From Annona cherimola (lineage: Eukaryota; Streptophyta; Magnoliopsida; Magnoliales; Annonaceae): a stretch of DNA of 64,000 nucleotides. Made by a program: the position numbers and the translations under genes. The stretch covers positions 48,736,008 to 48,800,007 of the forward strand of contig CM059973.1 in the NCBI GenBank assembly GCA_030490835.1. The letters run 5' to 3'. The notes under the pieces were generated by a model that saw only the letters and a program-made list of their open reading frames with translations, had not been told where the DNA came from and did not search any database. Each line of letters starts with the position of its first letter. Position 1 is the stretch's first letter. Positions 39,388-50,504 of this stretch are shown piece by piece.

Positions 39388-40760
39388 TCATGGTTAACAT
39401 AAGAGCAAGAATTAGGCAGAATAAAGGAAAGGCAATAGCCAATGATGAAATTCTAAGCCAACATAGTAATAGATTTAAACGACCTAGACTGGGACTAAGA
39501 GAAAAAACCCAAGGACTTATCAACGACGAGAGCACATAAGCTCGAAACCGAAAGTTGAAAATGAGAATGAAATGAGACAGGCAAGGTTGATAGTGGAAAG
39601 GATAGCTACGGCTGTAACGGAGGCTATGCAGCAGGCTACTAGAGAATGGGCGACCTAGACTGCGGATATAATCCAAGGCTTTTGGGAAAGGACCCAATAA
39701 ATGCAGTTGGGTGACAATAAGAAAGAAAGACCCAGATAAACGGTTAACCCTAATCCCACACCGGCACCAGTGGGAGATGAGAATAAGATATTGGAGGCAG
39801 ACAAGAGAGCTATTAATGCCTTTTTAGTTCAACGTCCACCCAAGTTGGCGAACCCGATCCCGTGCAAGCTGAACAATGGATGAAGGAGATCAACAAGTTA
39901 TTTAGAATATCTCCATGCAACGATGGGCCGAAGGTCTTATGTGCCACTCGTTTGCTAGCTAAAATGCTCATGAGTGGTGGGAGACCATGTTGATTATTAT
40001 GTCACACCTGGAGGAAGTGACTTGGCAAACTTTTGTTGAGGATTTTAATAAGGAAAACCTTCCGCTGGGACTACAAAGTTAGAAGGTAATTGAGTTTGAA
40101 CGACTATATCAAGGAAGGATGTCAGTCACGGAATATGCCACCGAGTTCAATGCCTTAGTGAGATATGTGCCATGGATCTCTAATGTGTAGGAAAATAAGG
40201 CACAAAGGTTTCAACAAGGACTGAGGCAATATCTAAGGGAAAGCCTTGCACCTATGTTAATTAAGGACTATGTATTGAGTCTCGAAAGGCAAGTGCATTA
40301 GAAGTGGAGGCATTGAGAACTCAAGAGTTGAGGCAAGGATAGAAATTATTTAGTCCGGGTGCCAAGGAAACAAAAATGGAGAACGAAAAGAGTAAGAAAG
40401 GAGGAATAGGAAAGGGTAAAGGTACCCCTAAGAAGAAAAACTCTCCACTGTGTAAAAAGTGCTAAAAGCGCCTTCTAGGGAGTGTTTGAAAGGATTAGAT
40501 AAATGCTTTAAGTGTGGGTAGATGGGACATATAGCCAAAGAGTGTGGAACAGGGAAAGAAAAGGTTATCAATTGTTTTGTTTGCAACCAAGTAGGGCACA
40601 TTGCCCCGAATTGTCCAAATAAAGCACAAACATCACAAGGGCGAGGAAGACCAGCCTAGCCAAGGCTAACCACGACTACTCACCGACAGGTTACTTTTAT
40701 GAATCCAGTGCATGTGCATGCATTGACTCGTACAGAGTCACAGGAGTAAGAAGAAAAGGT
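39388..40760 (+). pseudogene. gag: G0 gag, heavily decayed
   Basis: The frame has many stops and shifts. A retrotransposon Gag domain is recognisable from about 39820 (RPPK, then QAEQWMKEINKLF, then VTWQTFVEDFNKE and MSVTEYATEFNALV). Two CCHC fingers follow: CFKCG-MGHIAKEC (about 40504-40545, one stop inside) and CFVCNQVGHIAPNC (about 40573-40614). The two-finger arrangement and gypsy-type Gag agree with G0 being a chromovirus-like element. Confidence 0.75.
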
Positions 40761-40769
40761 GGTTACAGA

Positions 40770-40865
40770 TATAGTTTATATTTTAGGAAATTATGTGGTA
40801 GCTTTGTTTGATTCTGGTGCTACCCACTCATTATAGCCTGCCAATATGTAACCACACATGCACTG
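40770..40865 (+). pseudogene. G0 protease, N-terminal part
   Basis: ALFDSGATHS, an aspartic-protease active-site motif, is at about 40803-40832. A TAG follows. The domain is cut by A1 at 40865 and continues at 58609. Confidence 0.8.
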
Positions 40866-42507
40866 TGATAACTCGTAAAAATACGAGTTATCATGGCCCA
40901 TTTCAAACTCTATTTGCGTGTTAGTCTGAGAGATTAGGCTTAGTTTGCATCCATTTAGCTTAATTTTCACTCGCTTTGCATTTTAGGAGCATTATTTAGT
41001 TTTTATGCATTTTTAGCACAAATTAGGCATTTTTGGTTCATTTATTTGTTTTATTGAACTTTTACAGAAAGGACGGGCAATATGAAGGCATGCGGGCAAG
41101 TGGAATGCAGAACGAGACCAAGTTACGAGGTAGGAGGATGGTGCCCAGGCACCACCCTATGTACCTTGCCAGGATCTCCAACACTTCACACAGTCAAATA
41201 GCTTCCAGTGAGTTGGCGCCTAGGCGCCACCTTACCAACATGCAGACCAACCTAGCAGGGTTTTGATGCCACAAGTCACGATTTCTTCCAGCCAGGGGCG
41301 CCTAGGCGCCAGGCATGATCACACAGGTGTGTCTTGGAGAAGCTCCAAGTCATGAAACCTCCAGGGAGTTGGTGCCTAGGCGCCAAGGCATGAACTCCTA
41401 GGGTTTGCAGAAAAGTTCCAAGTTGCCCAGTACACAGAGAGTTGGTGCCTAGGCGGCAATACGTATCCGTACGCGCAAATTTCTATACGTGTGTTGCGCA
41501 ATGTCACTCTACAAATAGACCATAGGGGTTTGCGCACGTGGGGACGACCTAGAGGGAGCCTAGAACGGAATTACACAGCCAGAGAAAGATAAAAATGTGA
41601 TTAAAAAGGCGGATTGAAGAAAAGATTCAACTCCGTTGGTGGAAGCCACCGGAAAACCAGTTTTCTCTTAATCTTTCTATTTTTTTTTCTCTGCTTTTCT
41701 GGATACTTTCAATATGGATGTAATAGATATGATGATCATGTCTTTGAACTAAACCTCCATTAGATGGATAGTTAGGATTAATTGAACTCTAAACTATATT
41801 GTCTTGGTTCTTTGAAATTCAGGAATGAATATTTGATATTTTCTATATGATTGTGTATGATTTAACCTTGTACGTGTGGTTTTAATATTTTTACAAGATT
41901 AGCTACCTTGTAAGATGATTTAATTGCTTGGTTTATCCTTGAAAACGAAAAATCTTTGTTAGATCCATGTGTAGGGCATAGGTTTCCTCTTTGTAAGGGG
42001 AGTTCTTTAACAGATAGGAATATACTGTTAAACCCTGTGTAGTCACTAAACAAGTTATGAACTTATCAATTTCACTTTATTTAATGGCATGAGAACATAG
42101 TAATTAAATACGGTGTAATTAGCTTTATATAGTGTTGGAAGACATATATAAAGATTATTGAACTTGGACTAGTAAATCCATGCACAATCCAATGAAAAAG
42201 AACTAATGCGATATCATTTAGATTCAAGGATTCCGAGCTATCCATCTGCCATCCCGGATTATTAAACCCGTTTCTAGTATTCTAGCCATTCCATAGACTC
42301 TACTCTGATTTCTTATTACAGTTGTTAGCTTTAGTTTAAATCCACAAACTCAGAATTTCCTAATCATTGAAAGCAGTTAAACTAATTAATAATTCTGGTT
42401 AACAATTCCTCGTAGGAACGATACTCTACTCACTCTTTATTACTTGACACGGCACGTATACTTGCGTAAATAGCGAGCATTTTAATTGACATATACGCAC
42501 CTCGTCA
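40866..42507 (+). repeat. A1 5' LTR
   Basis: 1642 bp. It opens with a perfect hairpin whose 12-nt arms are TGATAACTCGTA and TACGAGTTATCA, separated by AAAA. GGCGCCTAGGCGCC-type palindromes recur at 41145-41460. It ends CTCGTCA. Confidence 0.9.
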
Positions 42508-42513
42508 AGTTTT

Positions 42514-42531
42514 TGGCACCGTTGCTGGGGA
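42514..42531 (+). other. A1 primer-binding site (tRNA-Asp type)
   Basis: TGGCACCGTTGCTGGGGA resembles the Athila/Tat site TGGCGCCGTTGCCGGGGA, complementary to tRNA-Asp, with two transitions. It lies six bases after the LTR. Confidence 0.85.
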
Positions 42532-42675
42532 ATTAGTTTAACTAATTATTGTTAGTTTCATTACTTTCTTGTATAATTTTGTAGAATAGTTCATTTTCAT
42601 AATTTCTTTTAGTTTAGAATTTTTTTTTTCACTAGTTTCAATTGAATTAGTTTTTGCTGGATAATCTCATTTTGC

Positions 42676-45105
42676 ATGCTCCAAGGCAGAGCCGGAAAGG
42701 AGACAATAATTCCTTTTGATCCGGAACCCGAACGAACTTATTTGAGAAGGCGTCGTAAGAGCAGGGAAGTTAGGAGCCAACAACATACTATGGAGCACAT
42801 CGAGAATCCGGACGAGAATGTTCACGCAATCAAACAGGGGAACCAAAGGATTGAGATTCCAAATCATCCACCACAAGATGATTTGGATCAACCCATTTGG
42901 GATCTCATTGCGCTGGGCCAAAATGTAGTTCAAACTAGAATTGCACCTCCTCCTATCGACACCAACAATTTCAAAATCAAGCCGGTGATTTTCCAGATGC
43001 TCCAATCCATTGGGAAGTTTGGAGGTTTAGCGTCCGAGGATCCACATCGCCATCTGCGGAATTTATTGCAGATCATGAACACGTTCAAGCAGAACGGAGT
43101 CTCTGACGAGGCAATGCGACTATGGACCTTTCCATTTTCTCTGTGGGATAGAACTTCGGAATGGCTAGATTCTCTACACCCGAACTTTGTCAACACATGG
43201 AACGACTTGGCTCATAAATTCCTGGAGAAATATTTCCCGCCTGCCAAGTTAGCCAAGCTGAGGATGGACATAGTCTCGTTCAAGCAACACAGAGTGGAGA
43301 CCCTATCAGAGGCATGAGATCGTTTCAAAGACCTACTCCGAAAATGCCCACATCATGGAATTCAACCGTGGGTTCAAATTCAAATCTTTTACAATGGTCT
43401 CCATGATTCCACCTGTCACATGGTGGATTCATCATCAAATGGTTCTCTGCTGAGGAAAAGCTACCAAGAATCATACGCCCTACTTGAAAACATGGCGGCC
43501 AATACCTATCAACTGCCATCTGACAGAAGCCAAAATGGGGGTCTATTTCAATTGGACGCAGTTTCATCGATAAAGGCCCACATCGACGCCTTATCCAGGC
43601 AGATTCAGAACATATCAAGGCCAGCCAATGTTAGTGCGGTAGGAGCACCTACACCACAGCAACCAACAACAGTAGATATTTGCACATGGTGTGGCGAATT
43701 CGGCCATCCCAGTGATGAATGTGCCACAAATCCAGAGTCCATTAATTACGTGGGAAATTTTCAGAGAAATCCAGCGAATCCATATGGAAACAACTACAAC
43801 CCATGCTGGAGAAATCATCCCAATTTCTCATGGAACAACCAGATGAGGCTGAATCAGTCGCCTGGATTCTCACAGCAGCCCCCGCAGCAACAGCCAGCAA
43901 GACAAGCTCAATTCAACCCACCACTGCGAGAAGAGAAGAAATCTGATCTAGAAAACCTCTTTATGCAATTCATGCAATCTCATATCATGAAAAATAGGAA
44001 CTTGAAAGCACAGATAGGCCAACTAGCCTCAGCTCTAAACAACCGATCCCAAGGTTCACTGTCGAGCGATACCGAGCAAAACCCAAAAGGAAAAGGTAAG
44101 GAACAAGTTCAAGCAATCACGTTGCGTAGTGGAAAGCAGTTACCCGACGCAATTCCACCAAAATCGGTAACTGAACCCACTAATCCTCTGATTCAGTAGT
44201 CACAGGGAATAGAAGAACCAGATACCACCCAAAAGCAACCGGACGCTGAAATCGCCACAAATCAAAGGCCGCCTCCTCCATTTCCTATGAGATTTGCAAA
44301 GACTAAAAAGGAGGGCCAATTCAAGAAATTTTTAGAGGTACTAACGCAATTACATATCAACATACCTCTTGTCGAAGCCTTGGAATAAATGCCGAGCTAT
44401 GCCAAATTCATAAAAGATGTGCTATCAAAGAAAAGGCGGCTGACAGAATTCAAAATTGTGGCATTAACAGAGGAAACCAGCTCTATGGTGCAAAGGAATC
44501 TGCCTCCTAAGCTCAAGGATCCAGGGAGTTTCATTATCCCATGCACAATCGGAAACCAATACTTTGGAAGAGCTCTATGCAACTTGGGAGCTAGCATTAA
44601 CCTCATGCCTAAGTCTATTTTCAAAAAACTAGGCTTCGGGGAAGCCCGACCTACAACAGTAATGTTGCAACTGGCGGACCGATCCATTACGTATCCAGAG
44701 GGTATTATTGAGGATGTTCTTGTTAAGGTGAACAAGTTCATTTTTCCTGCTGATTATATTATCCTGGATTACGAAGAAGACCGGGACGTGCCAATTATTC
44801 TAGGTCGACCTTTCCTTGCAATGGGCAACGCAATAATTAATGTACGAGACGGAGAATTAACCATGCAAGTGCAAAATGAAAAAGTCACGTTCAATGTGTT
44901 CAAGGCAATGTAGAGCCCAATTGATTCAGAGGATTGCTTAATGATTGATGTGGTCAATTCAAAGGTTCAAAAGTTTTCTTCGAGTGGTATTAAGAAGGAC
45001 CCAAAGGAGATTGCATTTAAGGACAGCGAGTTAACTGCTTATACAAAAGATAGACTCGCTGATCACATTGGGCTCGAACAATTGACCGAGTCGATCGAAA
45101 GCTAG
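42676..45105 (+). pseudogene. gag-pro: A1 gag-protease, one frame with several nonsense codons
   Basis: One reading frame runs the whole length with stops at 43315 (TGA where Athila Gag has Trp), 44197 (TAG), 44386 (TAA), 44911 (TAG) and 45103. Gag has the typical GGLASEDPHRHLRNLLQI and DLAHKFLEKYFPP stretches. A zinc finger follows (CTWCGEFGHPSDEC, about 43681-43722). The protease (44389-44910) has CNLGASINLMP, where active family members have Asp before LGAS. This suggests the protease would be inactive. DVPIILGRPFLA closes the fold. The stops are transitions at CAA, CAG, TGG-type codons, consistent with methylation-linked decay. Confidence 0.85.
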
Positions 45106-45615
45106 GACATTAGCATATCCAAATGCCTCTATTCCACCTGCCGGAAAGTCAGACTCGACATTACTCAATGGACCAATGCAAAACCCTTGAGCCACTATCA
45201 ATTCAAAACCCTGACAAACGTTTGTACAGTCTTTACAAGAAACTAACTGATCCACTTAAAGGGGCTAAAAGTAAATCTGAGCATCAATGTTGCAGTCTGA
45301 ATGGAAAGAAGTTCGAGGTAGTGAAATTGAAGGACGATTAAACAGCGGGAACGGCGGGCTGAGGACGTTAAACTTAGTGCTGAATGGGAGGCAACCCATT
45401 GCTCATTTTCATTTTGATTTATATTTTTGTTTTGTTTTTATTTTTATTTTTTTATTTTTAGAAAAATAACTTGGATCATAATTTCATAAAGATCATGATA
45501 GGAAGCAGCTGGAAGAAAAATTCAAAATATTTGCTGAAGAACATCGGTGCCTAGGCGCCGTATGGGGGCGCCCCGGCGCCGTGATGAAGAACCAGAAGAA
45601 CACGGAGGATAAACT
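45106..45615 (+). other. A1 deletion joint, pol tail and spacer
   Basis: After the protease frame, RT, RNase H and integrase are missing. A short frame ending LNGKKFEVVKLKDD (about 45295-45340) looks like the C-terminal end of Athila pol. A T-rich tract (45410-45465) follows, then GGCGCC palindromes (45545-45580). S4 begins at 45616. Confidence 0.65.
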
Positions 45616-47174
45616 TGTTGGTCCCGAGTTTGATGGAAAAACCCAAGAGGGGAGGGGTGAATTGGGTATTTAAAAATTTATAACTTAAACAGAAACTTAA
45701 TCCCGGATTAATCTAGTCCCCTTAATGAGGAAACGAAATGGAAAGCAATGTAATGTAGAGAGCAGAAATGTAAATCAAGCAGACAAGAATTTTATAGTGG
45801 TTCGGGCAACCTCCCTACTCCACTCTTCCAAGCTCACACTCCTTGTGACTTGGGTTCCACTATTGTATTCTCTCAATACAATTAGAGTCACTGCTCTCTT
45901 CTAGATTCTAGCTCTAGGGGGCATATAACACACTGCTCAAGTAGGTGATGAGTCTCACTCCAATCACACACTACTTAGCATACACTTGATCCTAGTTCCT
46001 CAAACTAGATCAAGTTCAATCACAAATAAATGAAACAATAAAGAAATCTACACTTTACAGATGTGTAGCAACAATTAGGCGCAGAGAAGAACTTGTTGTA
46101 ATGGCTTTGAAGATTCTGAAATATAGCTCTTGCAACTTGAAGTGAAGTTCTTCCTCTTTGAATGACTTGATCTCTTTAGAGCTCTTGAATATAGTAGTTA
46201 TGCACACTTAATGATTCTCAGCTACTTCCTTCGTCCACCATGAATGCTATTTATAATTTTGGAGGAAATTCGAACGTTAGAGGGTAGGTGGCGCGCATTT
46301 AATGCGCCAACGTTCGAATAAATTCCGACCGTTGCGACCCAAGTCGCATGTGGAGTCGACTTGGCCTGCGACTTGGCTTCCAAGTCGCATCTGGAGTCGA
46401 CCTCGTGTGCGACTCCAGTTCTTCAGATTTCCAAGTCCGAGTCTGGGTCGACTTTGGCCTTCAGTCCTCAACTCAAGTCGATCCTGAAGTCGACTTGGGT
46501 TGCGACTTGGCGTGGTCTTTTGCAAGAACACCTTGATCTTCTTGAACTGGCTTGAACTTTGTTAAATTTGTCTTCATGGCTTGGATATTTCTTCATTTGG
46601 AATAAGCTTGAAGATTAGCTTTGGACTTGATAGACTTGATTTGAATTTTGAATATGAATCTTAGCTTTTGATCTTCAAGAAACTTCAGTTGCTTTTTGAG
46701 AATGAACTTTGCATCTTATTTGGATTTGATAAAATCCAAATTGATCCTTGGAATAAGCTTGAAACTTCAATCTTCAAGTCTGAACTCCTCAAGTCGAAGT
46801 TGGAGTCGACCTCGTCTGCGACTTCGCCCAAGTCGCACCTGGAGTCGACTTCGCCTGCAACTTCGTCATGTCCGTTTCCTCTTTTTCAACTCTGGATGCT
46901 TGAAGTCGATGCTGGAGTCGACTTCGTCTGCGACTTGGTTTCCTAAGTCGCACCTGGAGTCGACTTCGCCTGCGACTTCACTTGTTCTTCTCCCATTTTC
47001 AACTCTGGATGCTTGAAGTCGACTTGGTATACGACTTGACTTCCATACTTGATTTTCTTCAAATGAATATTCCTTAAACATTTCCACAAACTTGTTAGTA
47101 GCCAAGATTTACTCAAATTGATTTGTTTAATCATCAAAATATAGATTTAGCTAGTTATCCACATATTTCCAACA
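45616..47174 (-). repeat. S4 3' LTR
   Basis: 1559 bp from TGTTGGTCCCGAG to CATATTTCCAACA. Palindrome arrays are at 46334-46510 and 46795-47040. An inverted pair CGAACGTT (46271-46278) and AACGTTCG (46309-46316) encloses GGCGCGCATTTAATGCGCC. The TATA box on the minus strand is TTATAAATAG (46248-46257). Confidence 0.92.
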
Positions 47175-47444
47175 ATCTCCCCCTTTTTGATGATTGACAA
47201 AACCGATTTGAGTGTATACCTTTCAATAACTTAATAACATGCTCATTTTGCATTTCATACAAGCATTCAACATATGCTCATGCAATCTTTCAAACATATG
47301 GTATTCTTCTCCCCAAACTTATCTTCTCTTCCTCAAATCCTATTTTTCTCCCCCTTTTTGTCAATAAATCAAAAAGATTAGAGGGTAAAGAAAGAGACAG
47401 GTGGGGTTGCTCCCCCTAAACATGTGCTCCCCCTTAGTTTATGC
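47175..47444 (-). other. S4 post-pol spacer with repeated polypurine tracts
   Basis: On the minus strand a CAAAAAGGGGGAGAT tract abuts the 3' LTR (47175-47189). A near-identical tract is at 47346-47360. GGGGGAGCA and AAGGGGGAGCAC runs are at about 47408-47437. There is no third ORF, unlike S1. Confidence 0.85.
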
Positions 47445-50400
47445 TTAGCCTAACTCAATCATTCCCATGTCATTTCTAATCTTATAAAATGCTTCTTTGG
47501 CTAGGGGTTTTGTGAATATGTCTGCAATTTGATCCTCGGTTCTTACATATACCAAACATATGTCATGATTTTCTACATGTTCTCTAATGAAATGATGTCT
47601 AAGATCTATATGTTTGGTTCTAGAATGCAAAATTGGATTCTTGGTTAGACATATGGCACTAGTATTATCACATTTGATAGGTATATCTTTAAAATCCATG
47701 CCATAGTCCCTAAGTTGCTGTTTCATCCAAAGTAATTGGGCACAACAGCTCCCGGCGGCAATATATTCGGCTTCCGCCGTAGATAGAGCAACACTAGTTT
47801 GTTTTCTTGAAAACCATGAAACCATCATGCTTCCAAGAAACTGACATGTTCCACTAGTGCTTTTTCTATCTACTTTGTAACCAGCAAAATCCGCATCCGA
47901 GTAGCCGATTAGATCAAAATTAGAGCCCTTTGGATACCATAGTCCTAAATTGGTAGTGTCAACTAGATATCTGAAGATTCTTTTCACAGCTACCAAGTGT
48001 GATTCTTTTGGACATGATTGAAATCTAGAGCACATACACACACTAAACAAAATATCTGGCCTAGAAGCAGTTAAATACAATAAGGAACCTATCATGCTTC
48101 TATACAATTTTAAATCAACTACTTTGCCCTTCTCATCTTTGTCAAGCTTGATTGTAGAGCTCATGGGCGTGTTTGCTCCTTTGCTATTCTCCATGCCAAA
48201 CTTCTTGAGCATCTCTTTGATGTATTTGGACTGGTTTATGAAGATTCCTCCATTTAGTTGCTTGATTTGCAGTCCAAGGAAGAAATTGAGTTCTTCCATC
48301 ATGCTCATCTCAAACTCTTTCTGCATAAGCTCAGAAAATTCTTTGCAAAGAGTTTCATTAGTAGCACCACAAATAATATCATCTACATAAATCTGAATAA
48401 TCAGAATATGATTTTCTTTATATTTGATAAACAAAGTGGTGTCTACCTTTCCTTTTTGAAAATCATGATCAATCAGAAATTTGCTTAATCTTTCATACCA
48501 AGCTCTTGGAGCTTGTTTTAATCCATATAATGCTTTGTTTAGCTTGTATACAAATTTAGATTGATCTTTTTCCTCAAATCCAGGTGGTTGTTCTACATAC
48601 ACCTCTTCATTTATATAACCATTTAGAAATGCACTTTTGACATCCATTTGAAACAATTTAAAGTTCATGTGAGATGCAAAAGCTAGTAAGATGCGAATTG
48701 CCTCTAATCTAGCAACCGGGGCATAGGATTCCTCAAAATCTATTCCTTCTTCTTGTGAGTATCCTTTTGCCACAAGTCTAGCTTTGTTTCTCACTACAAG
48801 TCCACTTTCATCTAATTTGTTCCTAAAGACCCACTTGGTGCCAATAACAGTACAATCTTTTGGTCTAGGAACAAGATGCCAAACTTGGTTTCTTTCAAAT
48901 TGATTTAGCTCTTTTTGCATTGCTATAATCCAGTTTTCATCATTGAGAGCTTGGTCAATATTAGATGGTTCAATCTTAGATACAAAAGTATATTGTCCAC
49001 AAACATTTTGCTTTGACCTTCTAGTTTTTACACCTTCATACACATTTCCTATAACTTGCTCAATTGGATGTGCATGATTGAATTTTAAATCAGTTGGAGG
49101 TTTATAGGAATTGTTACCTTCACTTACCCTTTCCTCCATGGATTCTTCTTGCTTTTCCATATGCAATTTTTCAAGATTGCTTGTAATCTCATCTGCATCA
49201 CTTAAATCATCTCTTCTTTTGAAGCATGTATTAGTTTCATCAAAAATAACATGTATGAATTCTTCTACAACTTGGTTTCGTTTATTGAAAACTCTATATG
49301 CTTTGCTATTTGATGAATAACCAAGGAATATTGCTTCATCACTTTTAGCATCAAGTTTTCCCAAGTTGGTTTTTCCATTGTTCAAAACATAACATGTGCA
49401 TCCAAAAGCATGAAAATAAGATATGTTTGGTTTCCTTCCTTTCCATAGCTCATATGGGGTCATTTTCAAGATAGCTCTAATGGTAACACGGTTTAATACA
49501 TGACAAGCTGTACTTACAGCTTCACCCCAAAACTTCTTGGATAATTTGCTCTCATTTATCATTGTTCTAGCCATCTCTTGTATAGTTCTGTTTTTCCTTT
49601 CAACTACTCCATTTTGTTGTGGAGTCCTTGGTGCAGAAAACGTGTGATGAATTCTTTTTTCATTACATAATTCTATGAATCGTTTGTTCTCAAATTCACC
49701 ACCATGGTCACTTCTTATAGACATAATAGTACTTTGTTTTTCATTTTCCACTAAGTTTACAAAAGTTGAAAACATAGAGAAGGCTTCATCTTTGCTAGCT
49801 AAGAGAATTATCCATGTGAATCTTGAAAAGTCATCTACAATAACAAATACATATTTCTTTCCACCAATGGTTAAAATGTCGGATGGTCCATATAGATCCA
49901 TGTGTAGCAATTCAAGTGGCCTTGTGGTGGAAATCTCCTTTTTGTTAGAAAAATACATCTTTGGTTGTTTAGATAATTGACATGCCTTGCAAATTTTGTC
50001 TTTGTCATATTTCAACTTTGGCGAGCCTTCTACCAAACTCTTTTTCCATAGGGTATTTATGTTTGACATATTCACATGTCCAAGTCTTTTATGCCAAACC
50101 CATGGATCATTTTCAATGGCCATTAGACATTGACCATCTAGTTCATCAAGTGAAACCAAATATACATTTCCATGTCTTTTTCCACTAAACATGATATGCT
50201 CACCATCAAATACATTGCATATAGATGATTCAAACACAACCTTATGTCCTTTATCACATAATTGGCTAATGCTCATTAAGTTATGCTTGAGTCCTTCAAC
50301 AAACAAAACATCCTCCATGCATGCATTTGAGCTACTGTAAATGTTTCCTTTACCTTTAATTTTACCTTTCTCATTATTACCAAAGGCAACCGTTCCGTCG

Positions 50401-50504
50401 TTGCAAGGCTTAAGTTTGTGAAATAGACTTCTTTCTCCGGTCATATGCCTTGAACAACCGCTGTCCATGAACCATACATTGTTTGCCTTTGCCTTGAAGC
50501 AAAT
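47445..50504 (-). CDS. pol: S4 pol polyprotein (PR-IN-RT-RH), intact frame
   Basis: The frame is open from the predicted splice acceptor (50504) to 47445. Counting from the Met at 50468 it is 1007 residues. Protease: DSGCSRHMT (2-10). GAG-pre-integrase/zinc finger: H126, H131, C160, C163. Integrase catalytic triad: D191, D254, E290, spaced as in a DD35E integrase. RT: YVDD at 694-697. RNase H: SDAD at 857-860 and STAEAEY at 896-902. All key residues are present. The Met is probably not the natural start: the protease motif begins at residue 2 and the frame continues upstream to the acceptor, so translation as a Gag-Pol fusion from spliced RNA is likelier. It is the only undamaged pol in the window. 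Confidence 0.92.
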   Translation of the reverse strand: MCFKAKANNVWFMDSGCSRHMTGERSLFHKLKPCNDGTVAFGNNEKGKIKGKGNIYSSSNACMEDVLFVEGLKHNLMSISQLCDKGHKVVFESSICNVFDGEHIMFSGKRHGNVYLVSLDELDGQCLMAIENDPWVWHKRLGHVNMSNINTLWKKSLVEGSPKLKYDKDKICKACQLSKQPKMYFSNKKEISTTRPLELLHMDLYGPSDILTIGGKKYVFVIVDDFSRFTWIILLASKDEAFSMFSTFVNLVENEKQSTIMSIRSDHGGEFENKRFIELCNEKRIHHTFSAPRTPQQNGVVERKNRTIQEMARTMINESKLSKKFWGEAVSTACHVLNRVTIRAILKMTPYELWKGRKPNISYFHAFGCTCYVLNNGKTNLGKLDAKSDEAIFLGYSSNSKAYRVFNKRNQVVEEFIHVIFDETNTCFKRRDDLSDADEITSNLEKLHMEKQEESMEERVSEGNNSYKPPTDLKFNHAHPIEQVIGNVYEGVKTRRSKQNVCGQYTFVSKIEPSNIDQALNDENWIIAMQKELNQFERNQVWHLVPRPKDCTVIGTKWVFRNKLDESGLVVRNKARLVAKGYSQEEGIDFEESYAPVARLEAIRILLAFASHMNFKLFQMDVKSAFLNGYINEEVYVEQPPGFEEKDQSKFVYKLNKALYGLKQAPRAWYERLSKFLIDHDFQKGKVDTTLFIKYKENHILIIQIYVDDIICGATNETLCKEFSELMQKEFEMSMMEELNFFLGLQIKQLNGGIFINQSKYIKEMLKKFGMENSKGANTPMSSTIKLDKDEKGKVVDLKLYRSMIGSLLYLTASRPDILFSVCMCSRFQSCPKESHLVAVKRIFRYLVDTTNLGLWYPKGSNFDLIGYSDADFAGYKVDRKSTSGTCQFLGSMMVSWFSRKQTSVALSTAEAEYIAAGSCCAQLLWMKQQLRDYGMDFKDIPIKCDNTSAICLTKNPILHSRTKHIDLRHHFIREHVENHDICLVYVRTEDQIADIFTKPLAKEAFYKIRNDMGMIELG

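Noticed and set aside
46334..47040. CRISPR-like array of short repeats with regular spacing
   Set aside because: The units lie inside plant LTRs, are themselves palindromic, and the spacers are related to each other. There are no cas genes.
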